The notes: generated by a model not told the origin, from the letters alone. Shown: positions 1 through 8,774, counted from the stretch's first letter. The stretch is DNA of 64,000 bases from Myxococcota bacterium (GCA_022710975.1 JAKLGA010000007.1:282451-346450), one strand, 5' to 3'. Translations and numbers: made by a program.

Positions 1-1494
1 GAAGGCCAGCAGGTGGGCGGGCGGCTCCGGGCGGGTGAGCAGGGTGACCGCCACCCAGACCAGGCTGGTGAGCCCGGTGGTCCACAGCATCAGCAGCGCG
101 CCCTCCCGGCCGTCGGCCGGATCGAATACGCCCGAGGCGGTCAGCGCCACGAACGCGGTCAGCGAGGCCAGCATGGCGGAGATCTCGCTCCAGGCGTTGA
201 TGCGCCACCAGAACCAGCGCAGGATGTAGACGGCCCCGGAACCGGCGCCGAGCGCGATCAGGATGCGCCAGGCGCCCTCCACCGAGCCCACCTGCGCGAG
301 CCACCAGGTCACCCCGGCCGAGGCCAGCATCAGCCCCGCGGTGGCCAGCCGGGAGGCGGCCACCACCCTGCGCGGCGGGGCCCCGGGGGCCACGAAGCGC
401 AGGTACAGGTCGTTCACCAGGTAGGCGGCGCCCCAGTTGAGCTGGGTGGAGAGCGTCGACATGTAGACCGCGGCGAAGGCCGCCAGCAGCAGGCCCTTCA
501 CCCCCGGGGGCAGCAGCTCGACCGCCGCACGCACGAACCCGCTGCCCGGGTCGGCCAGGCCGGGGTACAGCACCACCACCGCCAGCGCCGTCAGGATCCA
601 GGGCCAGGGCCGCACGGCGTAGTGCGCCAGGGTGAACCACAGGCAGGCCAGCACCCCGTCGCGCTCGCTGCGCGCCGAGAAGATGCGCTGCGCCACGTAG
701 CCGCCGCCGCCCGGCTCGGAGCCCGGGTACCAGGCCGACCACCACTGCACGGTCAGGTAGATCAGGAAGACGCCGAGCGGCATGAAGCCGTCGGCCGACG
801 GCAGGAGGCCCAGGGCCGCCTGGCGCGAGCCGAAGCGCTCGGCGGCCCGCGCGGCCAGCTCGTCCAGGCCGCCCACCGCGCCCACGGCGAACACGGCCAG
901 CGCCACGCAGCCCAGCATGGCCACCACGAACTGCAGCGCGTCGGTCACCACCACGCCCCACAGGCCCGAGAGCGCCACGTACAGGCCGGTGACGCACAGC
1001 ATGCCCAGCATGGCGGCGAAGGGCGGCAGGTCGAGGGTGATGGCCAGGATCTTGACCATGGCCAGGTTGACCCAGCCCATGATGATCAGGTTGATGGGCA
1101 GCGCCAGGTACGCCGCGCGCAGGCCCCGCAGGATGGCCGCCGGCCGGCCGGAGTAGCGCAGCTCGGTGATCTCGGCGTCGGTGCTCACCCCCGCGCGGTG
1201 CCACAGGCGGGCGAAGAAGAACACGGTCAGCAGGTTCCCCGCGACCATGTTCCACCACACCCAGTTGCCGGCCAGGCCGTGCTCGGCCACCAGCCCGGTG
1301 ACCGCCAGCGGGGTGTCGGCCGCGAAGGTGGTGGCCACCATCGAGGTGCCGGCCAGCCACCAGGGCAGCGCACGGCCGGCCACGAAGTAGTCCCTGCCGC
1401 CCTGGCCGGCCCGGCGGGTGAGGCGCAGGCCGAGGAAGAGCGACAGCGCGAAGTAGGCGCCGATGACCAGCCAGTCCAGCCAGGCGAGCGACAT
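1..1494 (-). CDS. Sodium:solute symporter (SSS family), 3' end cut by window edge
   Basis: Inner-membrane secondary transporter that would couple Na+ entry to uptake of an unknown organic solute. The 498 visible codons encode a run of hydrophobic helices from the N-terminus (MSLAWLDWLVIGAYFALS) and the ADTPLAVTGLV stretch after the second helix that is typical of the family. SSS proteins are usually 500-600 residues, so only the C-terminal end is missing. The start at 1494 has no Shine-Dalgarno, but a TAGCAT box lies 7 nt upstream. It is the last gene of a BtpA-PfkB-symporter group, 49 bp after the kinase, which suggests uptake of a sugar or nucleoside-like substrate. That substrate is inference. 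Confidence 0.88.
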   Translation of the reverse strand, partial: MSLAWLDWLVIGAYFALSLFLGLRLTRRAGQGGRDYFVAGRALPWWLAGTSMVATTFAADTPLAVTGLVAEHGLAGNWVWWNMVAGNLLTVFFFARLWHRAGVSTDAEITELRYSGRPAAILRGLRAAYLALPINLIIMGWVNLAMVKILAITLDLPPFAAMLGMLCVTGLYVALSGLWGVVVTDALQFVVAMLGCVALAVFAVGAVGGLDELAARAAERFGSRQAALGLLPSADGFMPLGVFLIYLTVQWWSAWYPGSEPGGGGYVAQRIFSARSERDGVLACLWFTLAHYAVRPWPWILTALAVVVLYPGLADPGSGFVRAAVELLPPGVKGLLLAAFAAVYMSTLSTQLNWGAAYLVNDLYLRFVAPGAPPRRVVAASRLATAGLMLASAGVTWWLAQVGSVEGAWRILIALGAGSGAVYILRWFWWRINAWSEISAMLASLTAFVALTASGVFDPADGREGALLMLWTTGLTSLVWVAVTLLTRPEPPAHLLAF

Positions 1495-1543
1495 GTCCGG
1501 GATGCTAGCGCGCGCGGAGGGCGCAGCGAAAGTCCCTGGCCCG

Positions 1544-2452
1544 TCAGGCCGCGCCGAACCAGGCCGCGCGGCGAGCGCGCGCGGCCGCGGGGGTCGCGGC
1601 CAGCAGGCCCGCGGGGCCCCAGCCCTCGAGCGCGAAGCTGGCCGAGACCACCCCGCGCTCGAGGGCCGCGGCGGGCGGTTCGCCCGCGAGCAACCCCGCG
1701 AGGAACCCGCCGGCGAAGGCGTCGCCGGCCCCCGTCACGTCGACCACCGCCGCGGCGCGCGCCGCCCAGGGCGTGCTCACCCCTAGGGCGCCGTCGTGGA
1801 GCAGCCCGCCCCGCGCGCCCAGCTTCCACAGCACCTGGCGGAGCCGCCCTCCGGCGGCCGCGCGCAGCGCGCGCAGCGGCTCCTCCCCCGCCCCGGGCAG
1901 GCGCAGCTCCTCCTCGTTGGCCAGGAACACGTCCACCCCCGCGAGCGTCTCGCCCCAGGCGCCGAGCGTCGCGGGCGTCACCTGCTCGCACGGGTCGAGG
2001 GACAGCAGCGCCCCCCGCTCCCGGGCCAGAGCGGCGACCAGCGCGGCCTGGCTCGCGCGCGGCTGGGGCGCCAGGTGGTAGATCCGCGCCCCGCGGGCCG
2101 CCGCGCAGGCCAGGTCCGCGGGCCCGGGCGAGCCCTCGGCGTGCCCGGGGCGGCCCTCGCGGGGCACGATGCGCCGGCCCTCGGGAGCGTACACCAGCCA
2201 GGCGCGCAGCCCCGGCCGGCAGAGGGGGCGCAGCCCCGAGAGATCGACGCCCCGCCCGGCCAGCGCGGCCAGGGCCTCCGCCGGGTAGTCCTCGCCCACG
2301 GGCGCCACCACGGCCACCCGCGCCCCCCAGGCCGCGGCGCCCAGGGCGACGTACAGCACCGCCCCGCCGGCCTGCCCGACTCGCGTCCCCCCGTCGGGGA
2401 AGACCACATCGTCGACCACCAAGTTGCCCAGGCAGACCAGCTCGCTCGGCAT
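1544..2452 (-). CDS. PfkB-family carbohydrate/nucleoside kinase
   Basis: Cytoplasmic ATP-dependent kinase of the ribokinase/PfkB superfamily, 302 residues, a normal family length. The C-terminal signature VDVTGAGDAFAGGF holds the catalytic Asp and the anion-hole glycines. The N-terminal LGNLVVDDVVFPDGG followed by a Gly-rich AGGAVLYVALGAAAWG matches the substrate-binding half. The start at 2452 is preceded by GAGGAGCC. It sits 21 bp after the BtpA-like gene and 49 bp before the symporter, so the three are probably co-transcribed and the kinase would phosphorylate the imported compound. The substrate cannot be read from sequence. Confidence 0.9.
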   Translation of the reverse strand: MPSELVCLGNLVVDDVVFPDGGTRVGQAGGAVLYVALGAAAWGARVAVVAPVGEDYPAEALAALAGRGVDLSGLRPLCRPGLRAWLVYAPEGRRIVPREGRPGHAEGSPGPADLACAAARGARIYHLAPQPRASQAALVAALARERGALLSLDPCEQVTPATLGAWGETLAGVDVFLANEEELRLPGAGEEPLRALRAAAGGRLRQVLWKLGARGGLLHDGALGVSTPWAARAAAVVDVTGAGDAFAGGFLAGLLAGEPPAAALERGVVSASFALEGWGPAGLLAATPAAARARRAAWFGAA

Positions 2453-2473
2453 GGCTCCTCGGGCCCCGCGGGC

Positions 2474-3298
2474 TCAGCGGGCGGGCGGAGGCAGCTCGCG
2501 GGCCGCCCGCACCAGCTCGGCCACCCGGGCTTCGTCCAGGGGGCGGTCCCAGGTCCCGCCCTGCTTGACGGACGAGCCCACGATGAAGCCCGCGGCGCCC
2601 TGGTAGCGGCCCAGGTTGTCCGCGTGGACGCCGGAGCCCACCAGCACCGGCAGCGACGCGGCCGCGGCGGCCGCCTCGACGTCGGCGGGATCGGCCGGAT
2701 CGCCGGTGGCCGCGCCGGTCACCACCAACCCGTCGGCCAGGAAGAACTCGGCCGCCCGGGCCGTCTCGGCCAGGCTCACGTCGGCGGTGATGGCGTGGGC
2801 GGAGTGCTTCTTCTTGATGTCGGCGAAGACCCGGATGCCCTCGGCCCCGAGCGCGCGCCGGTAGCGCAGCAGCTCGCCGGCCGAGGACTCGATCAGCCCC
2901 TCGTCGGCCACGTGGGCGAACACGAAGCCCTCGACCCGCACGAAGACGGCCCCGATGGCCAGGGCCACGGCCAGGGCCTCGCGGTTGGCCCCGGCCAGCA
3001 CCTGCACCCCCAGCGGCAGCGCGACCGCCCGGCGCACCTCGACCCCGACCGCGGTCATGCCGGCCACGATCTCCGGGCCGACCGCGCCCTTGAGGTAGGG
3101 CCGGTCGTGCATGTTCTCCAGGAGCAGCGCGTGGAAGCCCGCGTCGCGGTAGACGCGCGCCTCCCGCACCGCGCGCTCGGCGAGCGCCGCCAGCGGCTCC
3201 CTCGCGGCCGGCGTGCCCGGCAGCGCGCCCACGTGCAACATCCCGATCAGCGCCCGCGGGGCGCCGCACAGCTCGAGCATGCGTTGGCTGCTTTCCAT
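2474..3298 (-). CDS. BtpA/SgcQ family protein
   Basis: A TIM-barrel-like cytoplasmic protein of the BtpA family, 274 residues. Recognisable segments are IGMLHVGALPG near the N-terminus, LLLENMHDRPYLKG, FADIKKKHSAHAITADVS and the C-terminal VLVGSGVHADNLGRY. The founding member was linked to photosystem I stability. Enterobacterial SgcQ sits in a sugar-metabolism cluster, and the kinase and transporter here favour a sugar or nucleoside role. The start at 3298 lies 6 nt after TACAAT without a Shine-Dalgarno (leaderless candidate). An alternative ATG at 3280 has GGAAAG upstream. First gene of its operon and divergent from the Rrf2 regulator. Confidence 0.85.
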   Translation of the reverse strand: MESSQRMLELCGAPRALIGMLHVGALPGTPAAREPLAALAERAVREARVYRDAGFHALLLENMHDRPYLKGAVGPEIVAGMTAVGVEVRRAVALPLGVQVLAGANREALAVALAIGAVFVRVEGFVFAHVADEGLIESSAGELLRYRRALGAEGIRVFADIKKKHSAHAITADVSLAETARAAEFFLADGLVVTGAATGDPADPADVEAAAAAASLPVLVGSGVHADNLGRYQGAAGFIVGSSVKQGGTWDRPLDEARVAELVRAARELPPPAR

Positions 3299-3442
3299 CC
3301 GGGCATTGTACCCGGGACAGCGGCGCGGGGTCACCAGGAATGTCTCCCGTCCCGGGGGCGCTGGGCGGAGAGGCGCCCTGGAGCCCAGTGATTCACGAAT
3401 TACCATCGAATTCCAAGCCATAAGCAAATGTACACCATTTTG

Positions 3443-3473
3443 ATTGACTTTCAGGACAATTTGAATCGAGAAT
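3443..3473 (+). promoter_or_regulatory. Promoter and possible autoregulatory operator of the Rrf2-cysK-mnmA operon
   Basis: TTGACT at 3444-3449 is followed after 18 bp by GAGAAT at 3468-3473, in a locally AT-rich intergenic stretch. The -35 overlaps an imperfect palindrome, ATTGACTTT/CAGGACAAT (3443-3460, 6 of 9 positions paired), where an Rrf2 dimer could bind and repress its own operon. The operator role is inference. Confidence 0.4.
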
Positions 3474-3501
3474 TCCTCTGCGACCGGACCGGAGGTGTGC
3501 G

Positions 3502-3951
3502 GTGAAGATCTCGACCAAGGGTCGTTATGGGCTGCGGGTGATGCTGGAGCTCGCCAGCCACAGCGGCCAGGGCGCCCTGCGGGTCGAGCAGATCGCCCGC
3601 CGCCAGGGCATCTCCGCCAAGTACATCCACGTCCTGGTGAGCAGCCTGCGCTCCGCGGGTCTGGTGAACACCGTGCGCGGGCCGAACGGCGGCTGCACGC
3701 TGGCGCGCAGCCCCTCGGCCATCACCGCGCTCGACGTGGTCGCGGCGCTCGAGGGCGCGAGCGCCCCGGTCGAGTGCGTGCTGGACGCGGCCGGCTGCAA
3801 GCGCTCGGCGGAGTGCGCGACCCGGGAGGTTTGGTGCGAGGTGGCCGCCGCGATGGACCGGGTCCTGGCGGGCCTGACCCTCGAGCAACTCGCCCGCCGC
3901 CAGCGCGACAAGGAAGCCGGTCGCGCCGCGACCTCGAACTACCAGATCTGA
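3502..3951 (+). CDS. Rrf2-family transcriptional regulator, IscR-like
   Basis: A 149-residue winged-helix DNA-binding protein. The N-terminus [18 protein letters not shown] and the recognition region [21 protein letters not shown] are classic Rrf2. Cys92, Cys99 and Cys105 closely match the spacing of the [2Fe-2S] ligands of IscR, and Cys112 follows. It therefore probably senses Fe-S cluster status or, like CymR, cysteine supply. The GTG start at 3502 has GGAGGTG 4 nt upstream. It is followed 13 bp later by cysteine synthase and then mnmA, so its likely targets are these downstream sulfur genes and itself. The cluster type is inferred from Cys spacing only. Confidence 0.9.
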   Translation: MKISTKGRYGLRVMLELASHSGQGALRVEQIARRQGISAKYIHVLVSSLRSAGLVNTVRGPNGGCTLARSPSAITALDVVAALEGASAPVECVLDAAGCKRSAECATREVWCEVAAAMDRVLAGLTLEQLARRQRDKEAGRAATSNYQI

Positions 3952-3964
3952 GCCAGGAGGAAAC

Positions 3965-4936
3965 ATGTCGAAGATCTACGCGGACAACGGCCAGACCATC
4001 GGCAACACGCCCCTCGTGCGGCTGAACCGGCTCACCCAGGGCCTGCCGGGCACGCTGCTCGTCAAGATCGAGGGCCGCAACCCGGCCTACTCCGTCAAGT
4101 GCCGAATCGGCGCCGCGATGCTGTGGGCGGCCGAGCGCGCGGGCACCCTCAAGCCAGGCTCGCGGGAGATCTCGGTGATCGAGCCGACCAGCGGCAACAC
4201 CGGCATCGCGCTGGCCTTCATGTGCGCGGCGCGCGGCTACCCGCTGCTGCTGACCATGCCGGAGACGATGTCCCTCGAGCGCCGCAAGATGCTGGCGGCC
4301 TTCGGGGCGCAGCTCGTGCTCACCGAGGGGGCCAGGGGCATGGTGGGCGCGGTGGCCAAGGCCGAGGAGATCGTGGCCTCCAGCCCCGCCAGGTACTTCA
4401 TGCCCCAGCAGTTCAAGAACCCGGCCAACCCGGAGATCCACTTCACCACCACCGGCCCGGAGATCTGGAACGACACCGACGGCCTGGTGGACATCTTCGT
4501 GGCCGGGGTCGGCACCGGCGGCACCCTCACCGGCGTGACGCGTTACCTCAAGCAGGCGCAGCGGCGGGCTGTGCGCGCCGTGGCCGTGGAGCCGGCCAGC
4601 TCGCCGGTCCTGACCGCCATCCGCAAGGGCGAGCCGCCCCGGCCCGGGCCGCACAAGATCCAGGGCATCGGCGCCGGGTTCAAGCCCGACGTGCTCGATC
4701 TCGAGCTCGTCGACGACATCGCCACGGTCTCCAACGAGGAGGCCCTGGAGTTCGCCCGCCGCCTGCACCGGGAGGAGGGCATCACCTGCGGCATCTCGAG
4801 CGGCGCGGCCGTGGCGGTCGCCCACCGCTACGCCGCGGCGCCCGAGAACAAGGGCAAGCTGATCGTGGCCCTCCTGCCCGACGCCGGCGAGCGCTACCTC
4901 AGCACCGCCCTGTTCGAGGACGCGCAGGCGAGCTGA
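3965..4936 (+). CDS. cysK: Cysteine synthase A (O-acetylserine sulfhydrylase)
   Basis: PLP enzyme that makes L-cysteine from O-acetyl-L-serine and sulfide. The 323 residues equal the length of E. coli CysK. Visible are the PLP Schiff-base Lys45 in [12 protein letters not shown], the substrate loop TSGNTG (75-80), the PLP-phosphate loop [10 protein letters not shown] and the [11 protein letters not shown] segment. AGGAGG precedes the ATG. It lies between the IscR-like regulator and mnmA, where many bacteria carry iscS. No cysteine desulfurase is visible in this window, so the operon joins cysteine production directly to tRNA thiolation. Confidence 0.95.
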   Translation: MSKIYADNGQTIGNTPLVRLNRLTQGLPGTLLVKIEGRNPAYSVKCRIGAAMLWAAERAGTLKPGSREISVIEPTSGNTGIALAFMCAARGYPLLLTMPETMSLERRKMLAAFGAQLVLTEGARGMVGAVAKAEEIVASSPARYFMPQQFKNPANPEIHFTTTGPEIWNDTDGLVDIFVAGVGTGGTLTGVTRYLKQAQRRAVRAVAVEPASSPVLTAIRKGEPPRPGPHKIQGIGAGFKPDVLDLELVDDIATVSNEEALEFARRLHREEGITCGISSGAAVAVAHRYAAAPENKGKLIVALLPDAGERYLSTALFEDAQAS

Positions 4937-4938
4937 GC

Positions 4939-6042
4939 GTGCCGGACGCGAGGCCAGCGGCCGGATCGACTCCGGCGCCCGAGCGGATCGCCGTCGCCAT
5001 GAGCGGCGGGGTCGACAGCTCCGTCGCCGCGGCCCTGCTGCGGGAGCAGGGGCACGCGGTGCTGGGCCTCAGCCTGCAGCTCCAGCCCCGGGCCGGCCGT
5101 GCGTGCGGCGGCACCGACGGCCTGGAGCGCGCGCGGGTGGTGGCGGGTCAGCTCGGCATCCCCCTCCACACGCTCGACGTCGCGCGGGAGTTCGAGGCGC
5201 TGGTGCTGCGCCCGGCCTGGGAAGAGTACGCCCGGGGCCGGACGCCGAACCCCTGCCTGCTGTGCAACGAGCACATCAAGTTCGGCCTGCTGCTCGCCTG
5301 GGCCCGCCGGCTCGGCGCCGAGGCCCTGGCCACAGGGCACTACGTCAGGCTGGAGCGGGACGCGCGCGGGCGGCCGCAGCTGCTGCGCGGCCAGGACGCC
5401 GCCAGGGACCAGTCCTACTTCCTGGCCGGCCTGACCGCCGAGCAGCTCGAGCCCCTGCGCTTTCCGCTGGGCGCGCTCGCCAAGCCGGAGGTGCGCGCCC
5501 TGGCGCGCCGCCTGGGGCTCGCCAGCGCGGAGGCCCCGGACAGCCAGGACGCCTGCCTGCGCCAGCCCGGCCAGGCCTTCGCGGAGGTGCTGCGAAGGCG
5601 CTTCGGGGCCGAGGCGCGGCCCGGCCCCGTGCTGGACGGCGCGGGCAGCGTGCTCGGGCGGCACCCGGGCATCCACCTGGTCACGGTCGGCCAGCGCAAG
5701 GGCCTGGGGATCCCGGCGGCCAGCCGCCGCTGGGTCAAGGCGCTGCGGACCGAGGACGCGGCCGTGGTGCTGACCGCCGACGAGCGCGAGCTCGACTCCC
5801 GCGGCCTGACGGTCCGGGGGGTGCGCTGGATCGACGGCCAGCTCCCGGACGGGCCGCTGGCCTGCCAGATCCAGGTGCGCTACCGGACCGCGGCGGTGCC
5901 CGGGCACCTCGAGCGGACCGGCGCGGACGAGGCCCGCGCCACCTTCGAGCGGCCCGTGCGGGCGGTCAGCCCGGGCCAGGCCGCCGTCTTCTACGACGGC
6001 GAGCGCGTGCTGGGCCGGGGCTGGATCCTGGCCGCGGGCTGA
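4939..6042 (+). CDS. mnmA: tRNA-specific 2-thiouridylase MnmA
   Basis: Thiolates U34 at the wobble position of Lys, Glu and Gln tRNAs using ATP and persulfide sulfur. The GTG start at 4939, 2 bp after the cysK stop, gives 367 residues, matching the roughly 368 of E. coli MnmA. The PP-loop SGGVDS is at 22-27. The two catalytic cysteines are present: Cys106 in NPCLLCNEHIKFG and Cys206 in DSQDACLR, which form the transient disulfide in the family. The C-terminal beta-barrel motifs VTVGQRKGLGI and GQAAVFYDGERVLG are intact. The downstream ATG at 4999 would delete the strand before the PP-loop, so GTG is preferred. Confidence 0.93.
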   Translation: MPDARPAAGSTPAPERIAVAMSGGVDSSVAAALLREQGHAVLGLSLQLQPRAGRACGGTDGLERARVVAGQLGIPLHTLDVAREFEALVLRPAWEEYARGRTPNPCLLCNEHIKFGLLLAWARRLGAEALATGHYVRLERDARGRPQLLRGQDAARDQSYFLAGLTAEQLEPLRFPLGALAKPEVRALARRLGLASAEAPDSQDACLRQPGQAFAEVLRRRFGAEARPGPVLDGAGSVLGRHPGIHLVTVGQRKGLGIPAASRRWVKALRTEDAAVVLTADERELDSRGLTVRGVRWIDGQLPDGPLACQIQVRYRTAAVPGHLERTGADEARATFERPVRAVSPGQAAVFYDGERVLGRGWILAAG

Positions 6043-6108
6043 GGTCCGCCGGGCGCGCGGACCGGCCGGCGAGGGTGCTATGCTGGGAGCCGCGGAGGTC
6101 GGCCAGAC

Positions 6109-6714
6109 ATGAAGGACAGCCAGGCGCCGGTCGGGTTCGACTTCCTGGTCCGGATCCTCGAGGCGCTCCCCCACCCCTTCTACGTGATCAAGGCGGACGA
6201 CTACACCATCGTCCTGGCCAACGCGGCCGCGCGGCTGGGCGCGCTGACCGGCGAGACCACCTGCCACGCGCTGACCCACCACAGCCCGACGCCCTGCGAG
6301 GGCGACCACCCCTGCCCGGTGCGGCTCATCCGCGAGACCCGCCAGCCGGTGGTGGTCGAGCACACGCACTTCGACGCCGACGGCCAACCCCGCACCATCG
6401 AGGTGCACGCCTTCCCCATCCTCGACGCGGCCGGCCAGCTCACCCACATCATCGAGTGCGGCATGGACATCTCCACGCGCCGGCAGGCCGAGCTCGAGCG
6501 CCAGGCGGTGCTCGAGCGCCTGGAGCGCGCCCTCGAGCAGGTCAAGCAGCTCAGCGGCCTGCTGCCCATCTGCGCCGCCTGCAAGAAGATCCGCGACCCC
6601 GAGGGCGGCTGGCGGCAGCTCGAGGCCTACATTCGCGATCACTCCGAGGCGGACTTCAGCCACACCCTGTGTCCGGCCTGCGCGGACCGCCTCTACCCCA
6701 AGAAGGGCTCCTGA
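6109..6714 (+). CDS. PAS-domain protein with C-terminal Cys motif
   Basis: A 201-residue cytoplasmic sensor module. Residues about 10-125 form a PAS domain (LPHPFYVIKADDYTIVLAN, ending HIIECGMDISTRR), followed by a short coiled coil and a conserved tail, ICAACKKIRDPEGGWRQLE then FSHTLCPACADRLYP. The four cysteines (CxxC and CxxC) could bind zinc. This tail is common at the ends of PAS proteins that lack their own output domain, so its partner is unknown. ATG at 6109 has GGAGG upstream and a TATGCT -10-like box at 6079. The rhomboid gene starts 5 bp after its stop. Confidence 0.8.
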   Translation: MKDSQAPVGFDFLVRILEALPHPFYVIKADDYTIVLANAAARLGALTGETTCHALTHHSPTPCEGDHPCPVRLIRETRQPVVVEHTHFDADGQPRTIEVHAFPILDAAGQLTHIIECGMDISTRRQAELERQAVLERLERALEQVKQLSGLLPICAACKKIRDPEGGWRQLEAYIRDHSEADFSHTLCPACADRLYPKKGS

Positions 6715-6719
6715 GCACC

Positions 6720-7634
6720 ATGCTGCTGCTGTTGCCCTACAGGGTGGACGCGCTCGAGGACCGCAGACCCTGGGCCAACCACCTGCTGCTCGCCTGCCTG
6801 GTCGCCGTCCACGCGGTGCTTCTTGCGCGCGGCCAGGGCCTGCCCGAGGCGCTGGTGCTGCGGGGCTGGAGCCCGGCCGGCCTGCTCGGCTCGATGTTCC
6901 TGCACGCGGACTGGTGGCACCTGATCGGCAACCTGGTCTTCCTGTGGGTGTTCGGCAACGCGGTGGCCTCGCGCCTGGGCAACCTGGTGTTCCTGGCGCT
7001 CTTCCTCGGCGCGGGGGTGGCGGCGAGCGCATTTCACGTGCTCCTGTCCGACGCTCCCGCGGTGGGCGCGTCCGGGGCCATCAACGGAGTGGTGGGCGCC
7101 TACCTGGTGCTGTTCCCCCGCACCCGGGTGTCCATGCTGTGGGTGGTGCTGTACCGCGGCGGGACCATCCGGGTGCAGAGCGCCTGGCTGCTCGGCTCCT
7201 GGTTCTGCCTGGATCTGCTGGGCGCCCTCCTGGGCGCGCCGGGCATCGCCTACCTGAGCCACGTGGGCGGGTTCGCCAGCGGGTTCCTGCTGGCCGCGCT
7301 GCTCGCGCGGGCCGGCCGGGTCAGGTTCGAGGCCTTCGAGCGCCCCCTGTTCCGGGGGCCCGGAGAGCCGGCCCCAGCGGGCCCGCCGGAGGCCCGGCCC
7401 GGACGCGCGGCGCTGCCCTCGCCGCCGCGGCCCGCGCCGTCGCCCCCGCCCGCGCCGTCGCCCCCGCCCGCGCCACCAGCCGGCCCGCCCGGGGAGGGCG
7501 TCTCGATCACCTGCGGCTGCGGGCGCGAGCTCCACCTGTCGAGCCGGTTCCGCGGGGGGCGGACCGTCTGCCCGGCCTGTTTCCGTGAGCTCGAGGTGCC
7601 GCGCGCGCCGGAGCGGGCGCGGGACCAAGGCTAG
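6720..7634 (+). CDS. Rhomboid-family intramembrane serine protease with C-terminal zinc ribbon
   Basis: A 304-residue inner-membrane protein. About six hydrophobic helices occupy residues 20-220. The catalytic dyad is Ser118 in VGASGAING and His181 in LSHVGGFASGF, and HADWWHLIGN supplies the conserved oxyanion region. After the last helix comes a Pro-rich linker with PSPPPAP repeats (about residues 235-260), then a treble-Cys tail with CGCGRELHLS and CPACFRELEVP that looks like a zinc ribbon. The tail is probably cytoplasmic and may recruit substrates or RNA. The start at 6720 is 5 bp after the PAS stop, so translation is likely coupled. Substrates are unknown. Confidence 0.88.
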   Translation: MLLLLPYRVDALEDRRPWANHLLLACLVAVHAVLLARGQGLPEALVLRGWSPAGLLGSMFLHADWWHLIGNLVFLWVFGNAVASRLGNLVFLALFLGAGVAASAFHVLLSDAPAVGASGAINGVVGAYLVLFPRTRVSMLWVVLYRGGTIRVQSAWLLGSWFCLDLLGALLGAPGIAYLSHVGGFASGFLLAALLARAGRVRFEAFERPLFRGPGEPAPAGPPEARPGRAALPSPPRPAPSPPPAPSPPPAPPAGPPGEGVSITCGCGRELHLSSRFRGGRTVCPACFRELEVPRAPERARDQG

Positions 7635-7641
7635 GAGGAGC

Positions 7642-8175
7642 ATGGAGCTCGAGCTGCTCAGCGGCGAGGCGCTGCACCGGCGGGTGATCCAGGAGACCCT
7701 GCTGGCGGCCAGGAAGCGCGTGTGGATCGCCACCGCCAACCTCAAGGACATGCAGCTCGCCATGGCCGCCGGGCGCTACCAGCCGGTGCTGGAGGCCTTC
7801 GATCGGCTGGCCGCCGAGGGGGTGGCCTTCCGCCTGGTGCACGCGGACCTCCCCTCGCGGCCCTTCCGGCGCACCCTGGAGCGTTTCCCGCGCCTCACGG
7901 GCGGCGGGCTCGAGCTGCAGATCTGCCCGCGCTCGCACTGGAAGATGGTGCTGGTGGACGGGCGGGCGGCCTACTGCGGCTCGGCCAACTTCACCGGCGC
8001 CGGCCTGGGCGCGAGGAACGAGCGCCGGCGGAACCTCGAGATCGGGGTGTTCTCGCGGGACCCGGCCCTGGTGCGCCCGCTGGAGGAGCTGTACGACGCC
8101 TTCTGGCGGGGCGAGCACTGCCCGCGATGCGCCTTCCGCCGCGCCTGCCCCGACCCGATCGGCGCCGAGAGCTGA
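7642..8175 (+). CDS. Phospholipase D-like protein with a single HKD motif
   Basis: A 177-residue protein with one PLD motif, HWKMVLVDG followed by GSANFTGAGLG, giving the His, Lys, Asp, Ser and Asn of the active site. One-motif PLD proteins act as dimers, for example the Nuc endonucleases. The substrate could be a nucleic acid or a phospholipid. No signal peptide is visible. The C-terminus has a CPRCAFRRACPDP cluster that may bind metal. The ATG at 7642 follows GGAGGAG, 7 bp after the rhomboid stop, so it probably belongs to the PAS-rhomboid transcript. Confidence 0.8.
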   Translation: MELELLSGEALHRRVIQETLLAARKRVWIATANLKDMQLAMAAGRYQPVLEAFDRLAAEGVAFRLVHADLPSRPFRRTLERFPRLTGGGLELQICPRSHWKMVLVDGRAAYCGSANFTGAGLGARNERRRNLEIGVFSRDPALVRPLEELYDAFWRGEHCPRCAFRRACPDPIGAES

Positions 8176-8294
8176 GCCAGCCGGATCGTCAGCAAAGCCT
8201 GGGCAACCCGACTAGGTATACGGGGGGGGTGCGAGTCCGGGCACGCGCCCGGACGGGCAGACGGGCCCGAGCGCGGGCCCGGAGGAGGTGGGCC

Positions 8295-8774
8295 ATGTCC
8301 GAAAGGGTGCTGGTCCCTCTGGACGGGACGAAGGCGGCCGAGCAGGTCCTCCCGCTCCTGCAGCAGATGCTCGATTGCGGCCAGGTCCGCGAGGTCATCC
8401 TGGCGCGGGCCGAGGAGACAATGGCCCCGGTGATCTACGACTACGTGCTGAGCCCGGCGCAGCTCGCGCAGGCCGAGGAGGCCTCCCTGCGCGAGGCGGC
8501 CGACTACCTCCGCGCGATCGAACGCCGGCTGCGCTTCGGCCAGGCCGGGCACCGCACCGCGGTGCTCGAGGGCCGCGCGACCGAGATCATGCCCGTCTTC
8601 GCCACGCGGGAGGCGGTCGACCGGGTGCTCCTGGGCGTGCCCGAGAAGAAGGGCCTGCTCGGCCGCATCCACCGCCGCCTGGCCGAGACGCTGGCGCACG
8701 CCTTCCAGGTGCCCGTGAGCCTGTGCTCGTCCCCCGCGTGCGCGGAGCAGCACCTGAGCCTGGGGACGTGCTGA
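8295..8774 (+). CDS. Universal stress protein (UspA-like)
   Basis: A 159-residue protein with the Usp fold: the first strand MSERVLVPLDGT, an acidic helix, then TAVLEGRATEIM and VDRVLLGVPEKKGLLGRI, ending in FQVPVSLC. The usual ATP-binding GxxGx(9)G(S/T) is replaced by GVPEKKGLLGRIHRRLAE, so ATP binding is doubtful. A strong GC stem (CGGGCCC at 8262 with GGGCCCG at 8275) sits directly before the GGAGGAGG ribosome site and could modulate initiation. A 119-bp gap separates it from the PLD gene. It converges on the EGF/CHAP gene with 12 bp between stops. Confidence 0.75.
   Translation: MSERVLVPLDGTKAAEQVLPLLQQMLDCGQVREVILARAEETMAPVIYDYVLSPAQLAQAEEASLREAADYLRAIERRLRFGQAGHRTAVLEGRATEIMPVFATREAVDRVLLGVPEKKGLLGRIHRRLAETLAHAFQVPVSLCSSPACAEQHLSLGTC

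Noticed and set aside
13..2568. Long plus-strand open frame (851 codons) over the symporter and kinase
   Set aside because: Pro/Arg/Gly/His-rich antisense translation typical of very GC-rich DNA. The minus-strand frames encode recognisable families.
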